Position numbers and translations under genes: made by a program
Notes under the pieces: model-generated
Seen by the model: the letters and a program-made list of their open reading frames with translations, nothing else
Databases searched by the model: none
Told to the model about the DNA's origin: nothing
Shown here: positions 23,745-30,890 of the stretch, piece by piece
Layout: each line of letters opens with the position of its first letter
Numbering within the stretch: position 1 is the stretch's first letter
DNA from: a virus
Strand: one strand, 5' to 3'
DNA length: 50,305 nucleotides
Virus record (IMG/VR): IMGVR_UViG_3300033388_003879
Coordinates: 1 to 50,305 of that record

Positions 23745-23800
23745 TAAGATACTATAAAATAATAGATAATAAAAATAATCACTAATTTGTTTATATTCTC

Positions 23801-23828
23801 TTGACATACTATAAATACTGTATATAAT
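23801..23828 (+). promoter_or_regulatory. TTGACATACT-family promoter
   Basis: TTGACA, 16 bases, TATAAT; followed by AAGAGGTGATGAGATG, identical to the leader of the gene at 9730. Confidence 0.8.
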
Positions 23829-23859
23829 TAGAGGTAGATTAGAGAGAAGAGGTGATGAG

Positions 23860-24021
23860 ATGAGCGAAAAAAGATTTGAACTTAGAGAAGAAATAACCAA
23901 ACATACCATTCAGTATTTTGATAATTTGGAAGAAGCTCAGGAAGAACAAAATCTTCTAAATAAAATAAATACAGAAGTTTACGATATAGAATGGAAGGAA
24001 ATTAGACTTCCTATGTTCTAA
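23860..24021 (+). CDS. Small hypothetical protein
   Basis: 53 aa, MSEKRFELREEITKHTIQYF, then a helix EEAQEEQNLLNKINTEV. First product of the 23801 promoter. Resembles short phage proteins of the DUF type with a Y/F-D-N..EA pattern. Unknown. Confidence 0.55.
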   Translation: MSEKRFELREEITKHTIQYFDNLEEAQEEQNLLNKINTEVYDIEWKEIRLPMF

Positions 24022-24034
24022 GAGGAGTTAGAAT

Positions 24035-24172
24035 ATGAAAGATTCAAAGCAATGTGATATATGCATCCATGATCCTTTAGATCCATCACCTGATACATAT
24101 TGTGATGATTGTGATAATGGAAGTGAATATATTGAGAACAGTATTAAAGTAGAAATTCTTCGAAATAAATAA
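24035..24172 (+). CDS. Small zinc-knuckle protein
   Basis: 45 aa with CDICIHDPLDPSPDTYCDDC, a likely four-cysteine site, as in short phage zinc proteins. AGAGGAG ribosome site. Precedes hairpin element copy B. Confidence 0.6.
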   Translation: MKDSKQCDICIHDPLDPSPDTYCDDCDNGSEYIENSIKVEILRNK

Positions 24173-24181
24173 TACATTTAT

Positions 24182-24212
24182 AGCCAGCATTTTAAAAAGT
24201 GCTGGTCAGTAA
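24182..24212 (+). ncRNA. 31-nt conserved hairpin element, copy B
   Basis: AGCC...GGTCAGTAA flanks identical to copy A (9901-9931), stem CCAGCA/TGCTGG. In both places the element follows a small ORF driven by a TTGACATACT promoter and precedes an AGAGAGGT ribosome site. Confidence 0.5.
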
Positions 24213-24235
24213 ATTGATTATTAAGAGAGGTGAAC

Positions 24236-24421
24236 ATGTTAGATAAAGAATGTCGTAAGTGTGGACCAGACAATAGAGATTTCAATAAACTATTCGAAGA
24301 TTTTTGTGAAAAGTATAGTCTTGTTTATGACTTTACAAGACTTGGAGTTTGCGGTTACAAATCGAACGAAACACACAGAGCTTTCATTGTATGGTCAAAG
24401 GCTTCAGGTATTGGAAAATGA
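24236..24421 (+). CDS. Small hypothetical protein
   Basis: 61 aa, ATG after AGAGAGGTGA. CRKCG near the N-terminus; alternating helix/strand. Overlaps the next gene (ATGA). Confidence 0.6.
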   Translation: MLDKECRKCGPDNRDFNKLFEDFCEKYSLVYDFTRLGVCGYKSNETHRAFIVWSKASGIGK

Positions 24422-24564
24422 AAAAACGATTTATCAAAAGAAAACTTAACCGGATCAATGAGAAAATTCTCAACACTGAAATCGGAAAAGACGGTAGATT
24501 GATGCAGCTATGCAAGGAAAAGAACCAACTGGAAAATGCTTTTTATAGAGAGGTGCGGAAGTGA
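24418..24564 (+). CDS. Small basic helical protein
   Basis: 48 aa, KKRFIKRKLNRINEKI at the start, then LCKEKNQLENAFYREV. Coupled to both neighbours. Confidence 0.5.
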   Translation: MKKRFIKRKLNRINEKILNTEIGKDGRLMQLCKEKNQLENAFYREVRK

Positions 24565-24743
24565 AATGTAATTGCCAGTACTGCCAACAAAAAGAGCAGA
24601 TTGAAAAACTCGAAGTCCAACTCGATGCAAATAAAAATTGTCTGAATTGTACTAATTATATTTTCATTCCTGCCGATGTCTTAGGTTGCAAGATACATCA
24701 TAGAGAATACCGGAAAATATGTGATAAATGGAGTCAGTTGTGA
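24561..24743 (+). CDS. Small zinc-binding protein
   Basis: 60 aa, GTG start overlapping the previous stop. CNCQYC then CLNCTNYIFIPADVLGC, KICDKW: two CxxC-type pairs with a coiled helix between. Unknown. Confidence 0.6.
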   Translation: MKCNCQYCQQKEQIEKLEVQLDANKNCLNCTNYIFIPADVLGCKIHHREYRKICDKWSQL

Positions 24744-25075
24744 AATGCAATACTAAAAAATGTAAATCGGAATGTTGCGGAATTGTTCCTATTGAAAAAG
24801 TAATTGTTGATTTGCATAGGAATAAAATAAATCCAAAGGCTCAAATAATTGAAGCGACAGAATCTACAAATATTGTTTTTATTCCTGAATCTGGTAGATG
24901 TGGATTTTTAAACTCTGATCACGGATGCAAAATTTACAATGATAGGCCATTGGTTTGTAGGATGTTCGGCGAAAAAGGAAATATCAATCCGCTGTTGAAA
25001 TGTCCGCATTTAAACCAGTTAACCGAAACCGATAAAAAGATTGTAGATAGCAAGTTTAAAAACTTAGGACTATAA
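24740..25075 (+). CDS. YkgJ-like cysteine cluster protein
   Basis: 111 aa. Pattern C..CC near the N-terminus, then FIPESGRCGFLNSDHGCKIY, NDRPLVCRMFG and a later CPH matches the YkgJ/CxxCxxCC family, thought to bind iron or zinc. GTG at 24740 overlaps the upstream stop with GGAG six bases ahead; ATG at 24728 is alternative. Ends before a strong terminator. Confidence 0.75.
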   Translation: MKCNTKKCKSECCGIVPIEKVIVDLHRNKINPKAQIIEATESTNIVFIPESGRCGFLNSDHGCKIYNDRPLVCRMFGEKGNINPLLKCPHLNQLTETDKKIVDSKFKNLGL

Positions 25076-25080
25076 TATCC

Positions 25081-25107
25081 AATCCAGCTTAACCGCTGGA
25101 TTTTTTT
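25081..25107 (+). terminator. Intrinsic terminator
   Basis: AATCCAGC, six-base loop, GCTGGATT, T run. Closes the 23860-25075 operon. Confidence 0.85.
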
Positions 25108-25130
25108 ATCTCTCAGGTTTACAATAAATC

Positions 25131-25541
25131 ATGAGCTGTATTAAAACACAATATACCAGACAAATTATCTGCGCCGGTGCTATGAAAGATTTTATAGAAA
25201 TCTATAGCCGGACTATGCCAGGAACTAATCCAGGTAAAACAATTCAATCAGAACCTACATTCAGCAAAATATCTGACTTTGCCGGTCTACTGGAAGCTGT
25301 CAGAGCAACACCACGTCAAGAAGGTGTGAATCCTTCAGATGCAGATACACATGTCTGCTACATTCCATATGATCAAACCGTATTTGAAATGGATAAGAAT
25401 AAATTCTTCATTAAAATCACTCGCACTCGATCACGGTATTTTAAATTTACTGCTGTTATGGACTGGGGCGAACAGGAACAATATTTACAGATACGATTGA
25501 ATGAAACAGGGTTTTCAGATTTGGAGGCTAGCGGTGGCTAA
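25131..25541 (+). CDS. Head-tail stopper / joining protein
   Basis: 136 aa. Middle LLEAVRATPRQEGVNPSDAD then THVCYIPYDQTVFEMDKNKF and YFKFTAVMDWGEQEQYLQIR follow the phage head-tail joining (SPP1 gp16-like) beta-barrel pattern, in which H..yir...I......I......Y.i......d.....L.i...E recurs. Position after the connector supports this. Confidence 0.65.
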   Translation: MSCIKTQYTRQIICAGAMKDFIEIYSRTMPGTNPGKTIQSEPTFSKISDFAGLLEAVRATPRQEGVNPSDADTHVCYIPYDQTVFEMDKNKFFIKITRTRSRYFKFTAVMDWGEQEQYLQIRLNETGFSDLEASGG

Positions 25542-25950
25542 TAATCCGAGTGCTAATTATACTCAAGAAATAATGATTAGAGAATTAGAAAAACATAAAG
25601 ATAATATACGGCTCGCTTTAAAAGTTCATGGTAAAAAAGTCACTGTGAAATTAAAAAGCACTATTAAAACAGCCAGAGGAACCGGTACTAAATACCCGAA
25701 TCTACCCAATAGATCATCTGCACCGGGAGAAATTCCCGTTAGTCAGTCCGGTAAATTAGAACGCGGTTTCGGATATAAATCGAGAGTTAATGAATTGCTG
25801 GTATTTAATAAAGCCACGAGCAGCGGTGCGCCATATCCTTTATTTTTGAATGAAGGTACAAGTAAAATGAAACCACGGCAATATTTTGATAATACAATTG
25901 AATCTATGAATATGCTGTTATATGTCGATTTACAGAATATATTTCATTGA
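25534..25950 (+). CDS. HK97 gp10-like minor tail/neck protein
   Basis: 138 aa. GTG at 25534 with GGAGG six bases ahead. Sequence pattern: N-terminal helix, a basic stretch, SSAPGEIPVSQSGKLERGFG and APYPLFLNEGTSKMKPRQYF, the last typical of gp10-like proteins (Ya..vE.GT.km..rPf). Role: neck/tail-tube attachment. Confidence 0.8.
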   Translation: MANNPSANYTQEIMIRELEKHKDNIRLALKVHGKKVTVKLKSTIKTARGTGTKYPNLPNRSSAPGEIPVSQSGKLERGFGYKSRVNELLVFNKATSSGAPYPLFLNEGTSKMKPRQYFDNTIESMNMLLYVDLQNIFH

Positions 25951-25975
25951 TAAAATTTTGGATGTGGATTATATT
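25947..25975 (+). promoter_or_regulatory. Promoter of structured RNA
   Basis: TTGATA, 17 bases, TATATT, placing the start about base 25982, exactly where the first hairpin begins. Confidence 0.6.
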
Positions 25976-25981
25976 TAAATA

Positions 25982-26147
25982 GTCCTAGTCGAGGCTAGGA
26001 CAGCACGGCTGGAGAGCTTAGACCGAAAGGTGGATACTTGAAAAATGGGTGATACGCTACCCTGAGTGCGAGATTGAAAAACCTATTTTTAGGTTAATCC
26101 GATTTGATCACGGATTATTTAAAGCTTCTCAGACGAGAGGCTTTTTT
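25982..26147 (+). ncRNA. Candidate 166-nt structured RNA with own promoter and terminator
   Basis: No ORF. Consecutive hairpins: GTCCTAG/CTAGGAC (25982-25988/25995-26001); GGGTG/TACCC (26047-26051/26058-26062); AACCTA/TAGGTT (26080-26085/26090-26095); AATCCG/CGGATT (26096-26101/26111-26116); terminator AAGCTTCTC/GAGAGGCTT with T run (26122-26130/26135-26147). A sigma70 promoter lies directly upstream. The piece between 26002 and 26046 (GGAGAGC, GACCGAAAGG) has no obvious stem and may be the interacting or conserved part. No match to a riboswitch class I know. Confidence 0.6.
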
Positions 26148-26177
26148 ATTCTAATCATAAAATAATTAAATATTCTC

Positions 26178-26205
26178 TTGACATACCATGATATAAAGAT
26201 TAGAT
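26178..26205 (+). promoter_or_regulatory. TTGACATACC promoter
   Basis: TTGACA, 16 bases, TTAGAT. The same TCTTGACATAC core as the others but with no standard gene start behind it; a GATAAT-gtag-ATTATC hairpin follows at 26226-26241. Confidence 0.55.
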
Positions 26206-26211
26206 TTAGGT

Positions 26212-26320
26212 AGATTAAAGAGCTTGATAATGTAGATTATCCATATTATATTTAACGTATCTGAACTAACCACTCAGGTGCATAGAACATGGAATTTTTT
26301 AAAAGCATTGAGCGCTTTTT
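26212..26320 (+). ncRNA. Possible short RNA ending at AAAAGC hairpin
   Basis: Promoter at 26178, then hairpin 26226-26241, then AAAAGC/GCTTTT with T run (26301-26306/26314-26320) as terminator. A larger ACATGGAA/TTCCATGT pair (26287-26294/26331-26338) encloses the last hairpin. A second similar hairpin AAGCG-CTGAG-TGCTT lies at 26365-26379. Overlaps a possible small ORF. Confidence 0.35.
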
Positions 26321-26423
26321 ATGTCAGATCTTCCATGTGTCTGGCTCCCTATGTGGTGTAGGGGAAGCGCTGAGTGCTTTTCTTATTGTTCAGCTCGTGT
26401 TTTGTAACGGTTTGACGTAATAG
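26289..26423 (+). CDS. Possible small hydrophobic peptide
   Basis: 44 codons: MEFFKSIERFLCQIFHVSGS followed by a hydrophobic tail ALSAFLIVQLVF. An AGGTG lies nine bases before the ATG. Overlaps hairpins that could themselves be the functional element, so coding status is uncertain. A small membrane peptide encoded on a structured RNA would resemble a type I toxin, but no antisense RNA was identified. Confidence 0.25.
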
Positions 26424-26537
26424 TAGTCTATCCACCGTAGTACAGGTAAAGGTGAGTAGGAGCACTGCAAGTAGAGATAAATGTATCTTGACAGGTTCGG
26501 TATAGGTGGGTTTTAAAAAAAAAAGAGAGGATAGAAT
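26424..26537 (+). other. Leader region without gene
   Basis: No gene seen. A TTGACA at 26488-26493 lacks a good -10 partner; an A10 tract precedes the GAGAGGA ribosome site of the next gene. Confidence 0.4.
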
Positions 26538-26762
26538 ATGAAAGGAGGGAGAGGTAACAAGAGAATGAGGAGAGTGTGCCGAAAGAAAAGGACATTCCAC
26601 TCTTTGCAAGATGCTTATGATTCATCTTTTGCCTTAAATAGAAGAGGCTTTATGTTGAAGCCTTATGCTTGTGGGAACCATTGGCATTTATGTAAAAGAT
26701 CAAAAGAAGAACGATTGATGATAATATTTGATAAAATCGAAAATGAAAGGAAGAATAGATGA
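26538..26762 (+). CDS. Small conserved phage protein with CG.HWHL motif
   Basis: 74 aa. Basic N-terminus, then KRTFHSLQDAYDSSFALNRR and YACGNHWHLCKRS: the Y.C..CG.WHL..R pattern of short, widespread phage zinc-ribbon proteins. Coupled to the next gene by ATGA. Confidence 0.65.
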   Translation: MKGGRGNKRMRRVCRKKRTFHSLQDAYDSSFALNRRGFMLKPYACGNHWHLCKRSKEERLMIIFDKIENERKNR

Positions 26763-26995
26763 AAATATTTACAAAAAAGAATTTTATGAGATTTATGGGA
26801 ATAGCATTTATGTATATCCCAGTATGGTCGGCTGTTAAGTTGTATCAAATATATAGCGGTACTGTTTCCTTTTCTGGACTAGACATGATAATGTTGGTTG
26901 GGTACATAGGGGCAAGCTTTTTTATAAAGGCTGTAGATCTTATTATTACCGGAAATTCTGGCACATTGACAATTGAGTTAAACAAACGTAGTTAA
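26759..26995 (+). CDS. Small membrane protein
   Basis: 78 aa with two hydrophobic segments (FMRFMGIAFMYIPVWSAV and LDMIMLVGYIGASFFIKAV). Followed by a TTCG-loop terminator. Unknown. Confidence 0.6.
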   Translation: MKIFTKKNFMRFMGIAFMYIPVWSAVKLYQIYSGTVSFSGLDMIMLVGYIGASFFIKAVDLIITGNSGTLTIELNKRS

Positions 26996-27000
26996 TATAG

Positions 27001-27028
27001 AGCTTCTCTTCGGAGAGGCTTTTTTTTT
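27001..27028 (+). terminator. Intrinsic terminator with TTCG loop
   Basis: AGCTTCTC TTCG GAGAGGCT then T8. The arm sequence is the same as in the terminator at 26122-26147. Confidence 0.85.
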
Positions 27029-27029
27029 A
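27013..27029 (+). repeat. 17-nt direct repeat flanking 49-aa gene, copy 1
   Basis: GAGAGGCTTTTTTTTTA, the right arm and T run of the terminator. Identical copy at 27191-27207 on the other side of the small gene. Confidence 0.75.
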
Positions 27030-27038
27030 GGAGGCATT

Positions 27039-27188
27039 ATGAATAATTTAGAAATATATAATCTACTGGAAATTATTAAATCTAAAACTAAGGAAATAAA
27101 AGCTAATCCTGAAGTCTCTAGAAAACTATTGATAAACGCCGGAATATATAATACTGATGGAACTCTGACTGATAATTATTCCATATAA
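27039..27188 (+). CDS. Small conserved phage protein
   Basis: 49 aa. EIIKSKTKEIKANPEVSRKL then AGIYNTDGTLTDNY is close to a very widespread short phage protein (I..K..A..ASKEVS..FLI.AGI.....G.L...Y) of unknown function. Ribosome site AGGAGG. Flanked by 17-nt direct repeats, suggesting insertion as a unit. Confidence 0.75.
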   Translation: MNNLEIYNLLEIIKSKTKEIKANPEVSRKLLINAGIYNTDGTLTDNYSI

Positions 27189-27190
27189 CT

Positions 27191-27207
27191 GAGAGGCTTT
27201 TTTTTTA
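27191..27207 (+). repeat. 17-nt direct repeat flanking 49-aa gene, copy 2
   Basis: GAGAGGCTTTTTTTTTA again, here without the left arm that would make a terminator. Confidence 0.75.
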
Positions 27208-27232
27208 TTCCATCCTGATCTATAATTACAGC

Positions 27233-28312
27233 ATGGCAACATTCTACAGTCCAGTAGCAATTCAAGAGCACTTAATGAAATATCTCCCACGTCTAACCTC
27301 CCGATTTTCAGACAACGCAGCTGTCAGTGCTGAAATAGTCGCCGGTGATCCTCAAGTATTAAGAATTACAGATAATAGCCACGGCTTAGATGTTGACGAT
27401 CAAATAATTTTAGTTGACGGTTTAATTGATAATGTCATAACAAATGTAGTTGATAATAACGATGGATCATTCAGATTTACAACTGCTGAAGAACATGATT
27501 TAACTCAGGATTATACAACTGAAATTGAACTAGCCGGTTTTACAGATAGTCAATTTAACGGAAAATTCCCACTACTGGCAGTTCCCAGTCGTAATTTATT
27601 CGAAATAGAATTACCTTCCCTTCCAGCTTTAACCGGAGATCCGGTATTGAGAGAAGACAGAGAAATCGGAATAAACGGAAATTTTAAAATTACCACTATA
27701 ATAGACACAGATATTTATGAAATAGAGTTAACCGGAAAACCTTTCTTTACTCCTCAGACAATACCGATTTTAATAAGAGCAAAAGATTTTAATATTGATA
27801 TTGTCGCAAATGCGGAAAGGGCAACTGATAAATATCAGACAGATGGAGCCGGTAAAAACTGGATCTTTATTATAATGGGAGTTTCCAATATTTCAAAAGA
27901 TCAGGATATTACATCAGATGCAATTCAACAGAACGGGGCAGGAACTGAATCAAGGCCATTGAATATGAATAACTTTTCCTTAAATGTATATATCGATACA
28001 ACAAAAGATATCGGTGGAGCAGAGGCAATACAACTGGCATATGAGGAAATTTATCAGATATTACTTGCTGTGTGTTCTGGAATCAGGTTTGATGATTTCG
28101 GTGAATCAAGATATCTAACAACACTGATAAATCATGAGCTTGATTTATATAAGAAATCCTTTTATTCCCATATGTACACATTTGAATATAATTTTGAAAT
28201 TACTCAGGAAGAACAGTTCTTAACTAAATTTATTGAGTCCAGAAGATTTAATGATTCTGATTTAAGCTTTTCAGAACAACAGGACGGCTCAACTCAGGAT
28301 TTAGACGGTTAA
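27233..28312 (+). CDS. Putative tail terminator with inserted beta modules
   Basis: 359 aa. The C-terminal ~170 residues (KNWIFIIMGVSNISKDQDIT, NNFSLNVYIDTTKDIGGAEA, YSHMYTFEYNFEIT) fit a tail-completion/terminator fold located just before the sheath gene. Residues ~25-165 hold two or three repeats of a beta module (HGLDVDDQIILVDG, HDLTQDYTTEIELAGF, FTDSQFNGKFPL) that also occurs in the baseplate J protein at 43023. The terminator call is by position and pattern; length exceeds the usual ~150-200 aa because of the modules. Confidence 0.55.
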   Translation: MATFYSPVAIQEHLMKYLPRLTSRFSDNAAVSAEIVAGDPQVLRITDNSHGLDVDDQIILVDGLIDNVITNVVDNNDGSFRFTTAEEHDLTQDYTTEIELAGFTDSQFNGKFPLLAVPSRNLFEIELPSLPALTGDPVLREDREIGINGNFKITTIIDTDIYEIELTGKPFFTPQTIPILIRAKDFNIDIVANAERATDKYQTDGAGKNWIFIIMGVSNISKDQDITSDAIQQNGAGTESRPLNMNNFSLNVYIDTTKDIGGAEAIQLAYEEIYQILLAVCSGIRFDDFGESRYLTTLINHELDLYKKSFYSHMYTFEYNFEITQEEQFLTKFIESRRFNDSDLSFSEQQDGSTQDLDG

Positions 28313-28321
28313 TATAGAACC

Positions 28322-28350
28322 TTGAAATATTTATTAAACGGTTATACAAT
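28322..28350 (+). promoter_or_regulatory. Promoter for sheath operon
   Basis: TTGAAA, 17 bases, TACAAT, followed by AGGAG and the ATG at 28375. Confidence 0.55.
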
Positions 28351-28374
28351 TAAATTATTGATATAGGAGTCGTT

Positions 28375-28617
28375 ATGGCGAAGAAATACATAGTGATTAA
28401 GCCTTTCGGAAATCACAAAGAGGGCGACATACTGGAAGAGTCCAGAATTGTCCGCAGGAAATTGCAGGAGGGTGGCACTGTGGAAGAGTTGACAGACGAG
28501 CTTCTGAAGAAAAAAAAGACAGAAAAAGAAAAACGAAATAAGAAATTCCAGAAAATGCAGAAACCTGTGAAAAATAAAATGGAATTCGACGATTCAAAAA
28601 ATAAGGGAGATAAATAA
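28375..28617 (+). CDS. Small phage protein before sheath
   Basis: 80 aa. YIVIKPFGNHKEGDILEESR resembles short phage proteins found next to sheath genes in Mu-like phages (gp38-type position). C-terminus lysine-rich. Stop overlaps the sheath start. Confidence 0.55.
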   Translation: MAKKYIVIKPFGNHKEGDILEESRIVRRKLQEGGTVEELTDELLKKKKTEKEKRNKKFQKMQKPVKNKMEFDDSKNKGDK

Positions 28618-30191
28618 TGGGTACAACTTCCCTACCTTCAGTTCAACAGCAATTACTTGCAGCAATAGCAGCAATAGCAGCTGAACCATTTAGAGTTATG
28701 ATTAATGGCCAGATCGGAGTCGGTGGAACCGCCGTATCCGGCCAGACATATAAAGAAGTCCAGGATTTGACAAATGATGAAGTTTTCACCTTATTCGGTG
28801 CAAACAGTTATCTGTCAAATACGATCCAGAAAAAAAGAGCTATCTGTAAGAAAAGATTTTCTATATGGGTAATCGCTCTTGATCCTGCCGCCGGGGATGC
28901 TGCAGAACTTGCTCTTACATACACCGGAACCGGTGCAACCGAAGCGAAAATAATGAAAGTTAAAGCGATTTCTGAAAAAGAATTCACTTTTAACATTTCT
29001 ATAGCTGTCGGGGATAGTGCTAATGATGTAGCTCTAGCAGTAGAAGCCGCTCTTGATGCATTACCTGCTTATTTCCCTGCTTCAAATGTTGTTGCCCTCG
29101 ATGTTGTAACTTTAACAGCCTCAGACCTCGGAACTCTCGGAAATAAATATACTGTTGTTCATGAAAATATTCCCGACGGAATAATTGTAAATGGGAACAT
29201 AACAGAAGATAGAGCGCAGTTTGCCGGTGGTGCAACTGATCCGGTTGTTACTGGAATATTCGATAATGTCCAGGCTACAAGATTTCATCAGATTTTATGG
29301 CCATGGGAATTAACTTTTTCAACTCCTAATGATTTTCTCAGTCCTAGAAACATTATTAATAATGCATTTCTACAGGGTGTTTGTTATATCGGGCTTGATG
29401 GAACAGAAGCAGAAATTAAAGCTGTTGTAAACGGTGTAACTCCATTAAATAGTTTAAATCTATTTTTCATGGGAAACAGGACAATATCCGGTGTATCTGG
29501 AATCATAGAACCGGCTGACTGGCGCGTGGCAGAGTTTGCAGCAATTGAAGGTCTAAGGCTCACCGATGGCGCATCTATTAGTCAGTATGTCACTGTAGAC
29601 GCTCCACTTGATAATGTCGGGGGATCTGCTCTTGCTTCTCTTGGTTATTATGCAACTCCTCTTGCAAATACTTCTCCTGTACCTCCTGATTTACTTTTCG
29701 ATGAACAGGAACAGAAGAATCTTAAGGCAGATGGTTACACAATAATCGGTGTAAATGAAAGCGCTGATAGTACTATCATGGGTGAAGTGGTAAGTACATA
29801 TAAAAAAGACGATGCCGGTAATGATGATCCTAGTTTTAAGTTTTTAAACTATATTAGAACTGGATGGTTAATACTTGAGATTTATTTCAGAACTGTTAAG
29901 ACATCGTATAAACAATTTAGATTGACTGAAGGTGCTTTAGTTCCCCGTCGTGCAATGGCTAACGCCGGAAGCGTAACAGGTAAATACTTAGGGATCTTTA
30001 AAGAACTAGGTGGACCTGATTTTGTATTAACTCAGGCGGGAGTTGCAGCTGAAAAGAGATTTTCCGATGCGCTTGTAGTAAATACTGATTTATCGGTTGG
30101 TAAAGTTTCCAGTTCTGGAGTATTACCGATAGTGACACAGACAAGAGAATTTGACATGGTATGGCAGATAGCCTTTACCATCGGAGGGTGA
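28617..30191 (+). CDS. Tail sheath protein
   Basis: 524 aa. Mu gpL-type sheath: tail-end sequence YLGIFKELGGPDFVLTQAGV, DLSVGKVSSSGVLPIVTQTR and FDMVWQIAFTIGG; core EILFR-type segment LILEIYFRTVKTSYKQFRLT. Contractile tail evidence. Overlaps the previous gene's stop; the tube gene follows after three bases. Confidence 0.85.
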   Translation: MGTTSLPSVQQQLLAAIAAIAAEPFRVMINGQIGVGGTAVSGQTYKEVQDLTNDEVFTLFGANSYLSNTIQKKRAICKKRFSIWVIALDPAAGDAAELALTYTGTGATEAKIMKVKAISEKEFTFNISIAVGDSANDVALAVEAALDALPAYFPASNVVALDVVTLTASDLGTLGNKYTVVHENIPDGIIVNGNITEDRAQFAGGATDPVVTGIFDNVQATRFHQILWPWELTFSTPNDFLSPRNIINNAFLQGVCYIGLDGTEAEIKAVVNGVTPLNSLNLFFMGNRTISGVSGIIEPADWRVAEFAAIEGLRLTDGASISQYVTVDAPLDNVGGSALASLGYYATPLANTSPVPPDLLFDEQEQKNLKADGYTIIGVNESADSTIMGEVVSTYKKDDAGNDDPSFKFLNYIRTGWLILEIYFRTVKTSYKQFRLTEGALVPRRAMANAGSVTGKYLGIFKELGGPDFVLTQAGVAAEKRFSDALVVNTDLSVGKVSSSGVLPIVTQTREFDMVWQIAFTIGG

Positions 30192-30194
30192 TAA

Positions 30195-30575
30195 ATGAAG
30201 ACTAGAAGTGATCCAACTATAATTGTAAATGATATTCCTTACTCATATGTTCCTGGTTCATTAGAACACAATTTTGGACTGGGAGAAGAAACAGTGGATT
30301 CAGCGACCGGTGGAAATGGTGCCGTAGAAACGGTAGTGACTGTTAATGCAGAAACGAAAGTATCTGAAATTAAGTTCAAGATGAATACTACCGAAGAAAA
30401 TGAAGAGGCGTATAAGATCTGGAAATCTACTCCTGGGAAAAATACAGTAGTAGAGGAAGAGTCGGGATTAAAACCGATTACAGGAACTCAGATGACTTGT
30501 GTAAGTAACCCGAGTTGGGCAGTTGGACCAAGTGGTCAGGTTGAAATGCTGTTTAAAGGTGCTCCTTTAACGTAA
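30195..30575 (+). CDS. Tail tube protein
   Basis: 126 aa, Mu gpM-like position and size: beta-rich, VKAETKVSEIKFKMNTT-type strands and EVEMLFKGAP-like end (QVEMLFKGAPLT). Follows the sheath directly; forms the inner tube. Confidence 0.75.
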   Translation: MKTRSDPTIIVNDIPYSYVPGSLEHNFGLGEETVDSATGGNGAVETVVTVNAETKVSEIKFKMNTTEENEEAYKIWKSTPGKNTVVEEESGLKPITGTQMTCVSNPSWAVGPSGQVEMLFKGAPLT

Positions 30576-30582
30576 ATTTTAT

Positions 30583-30605
30583 ACCGCCTTTCGGGGCGGT
30601 TTTTG
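30583..30605 (+). terminator. Intrinsic terminator
   Basis: ACCGCC, six-base loop, GGCGGT, T run. Ends the sheath-tube transcript. Confidence 0.85.
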
Positions 30606-30644
30606 CTTCATGCTGGATCGAACAATCTAAAGTGAGGTGATTAT

Positions 30645-30890
30645 ATGGCTACTTCAATGGTGCCAGTTCCTGCGAAAGCATGGACAGAGGTGTCTGATGT
30701 TACAGTTAAATTCCAGATACCGGAGCAGAACTCAGCATATATAGTTGAAGCTGCAAGCATTCCATCCGATTTGAGTATCAGAGTTAAAGCACACCCAGGG
30801 AAAATATATACTTTTAATCAAATCGGCACTGATAAACTCTATATCTATAGCGATTCCGCAATAAAAGTTGCTAAATGGCCGGTGGCATAA
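30645..30890 (+). CDS. Small structural protein of fibre module
   Basis: 81 aa, beta-rich (WTEVSDVTVKFQIPEQNSAY, IRVKAHPGKIYTFNQIGTDK). Short proteins of this look occur beside fibre or fibritin genes. Coupled to the next gene. Confidence 0.5.
   Translation: MATSMVPVPAKAWTEVSDVTVKFQIPEQNSAYIVEAASIPSDLSIRVKAHPGKIYTFNQIGTDKLYIYSDSAIKVAKWPVA

Noticed and set aside
26041-26116. TPP riboswitch-like sequence (ACCCTGAG)
   Set aside because: The order of conserved blocks and the stems do not match the TPP aptamer.
26349-26625. Leftward ORFs over the RNA-rich region
   Set aside because: No ribosome site and low-complexity composition; overlaps the start of a supported rightward gene.
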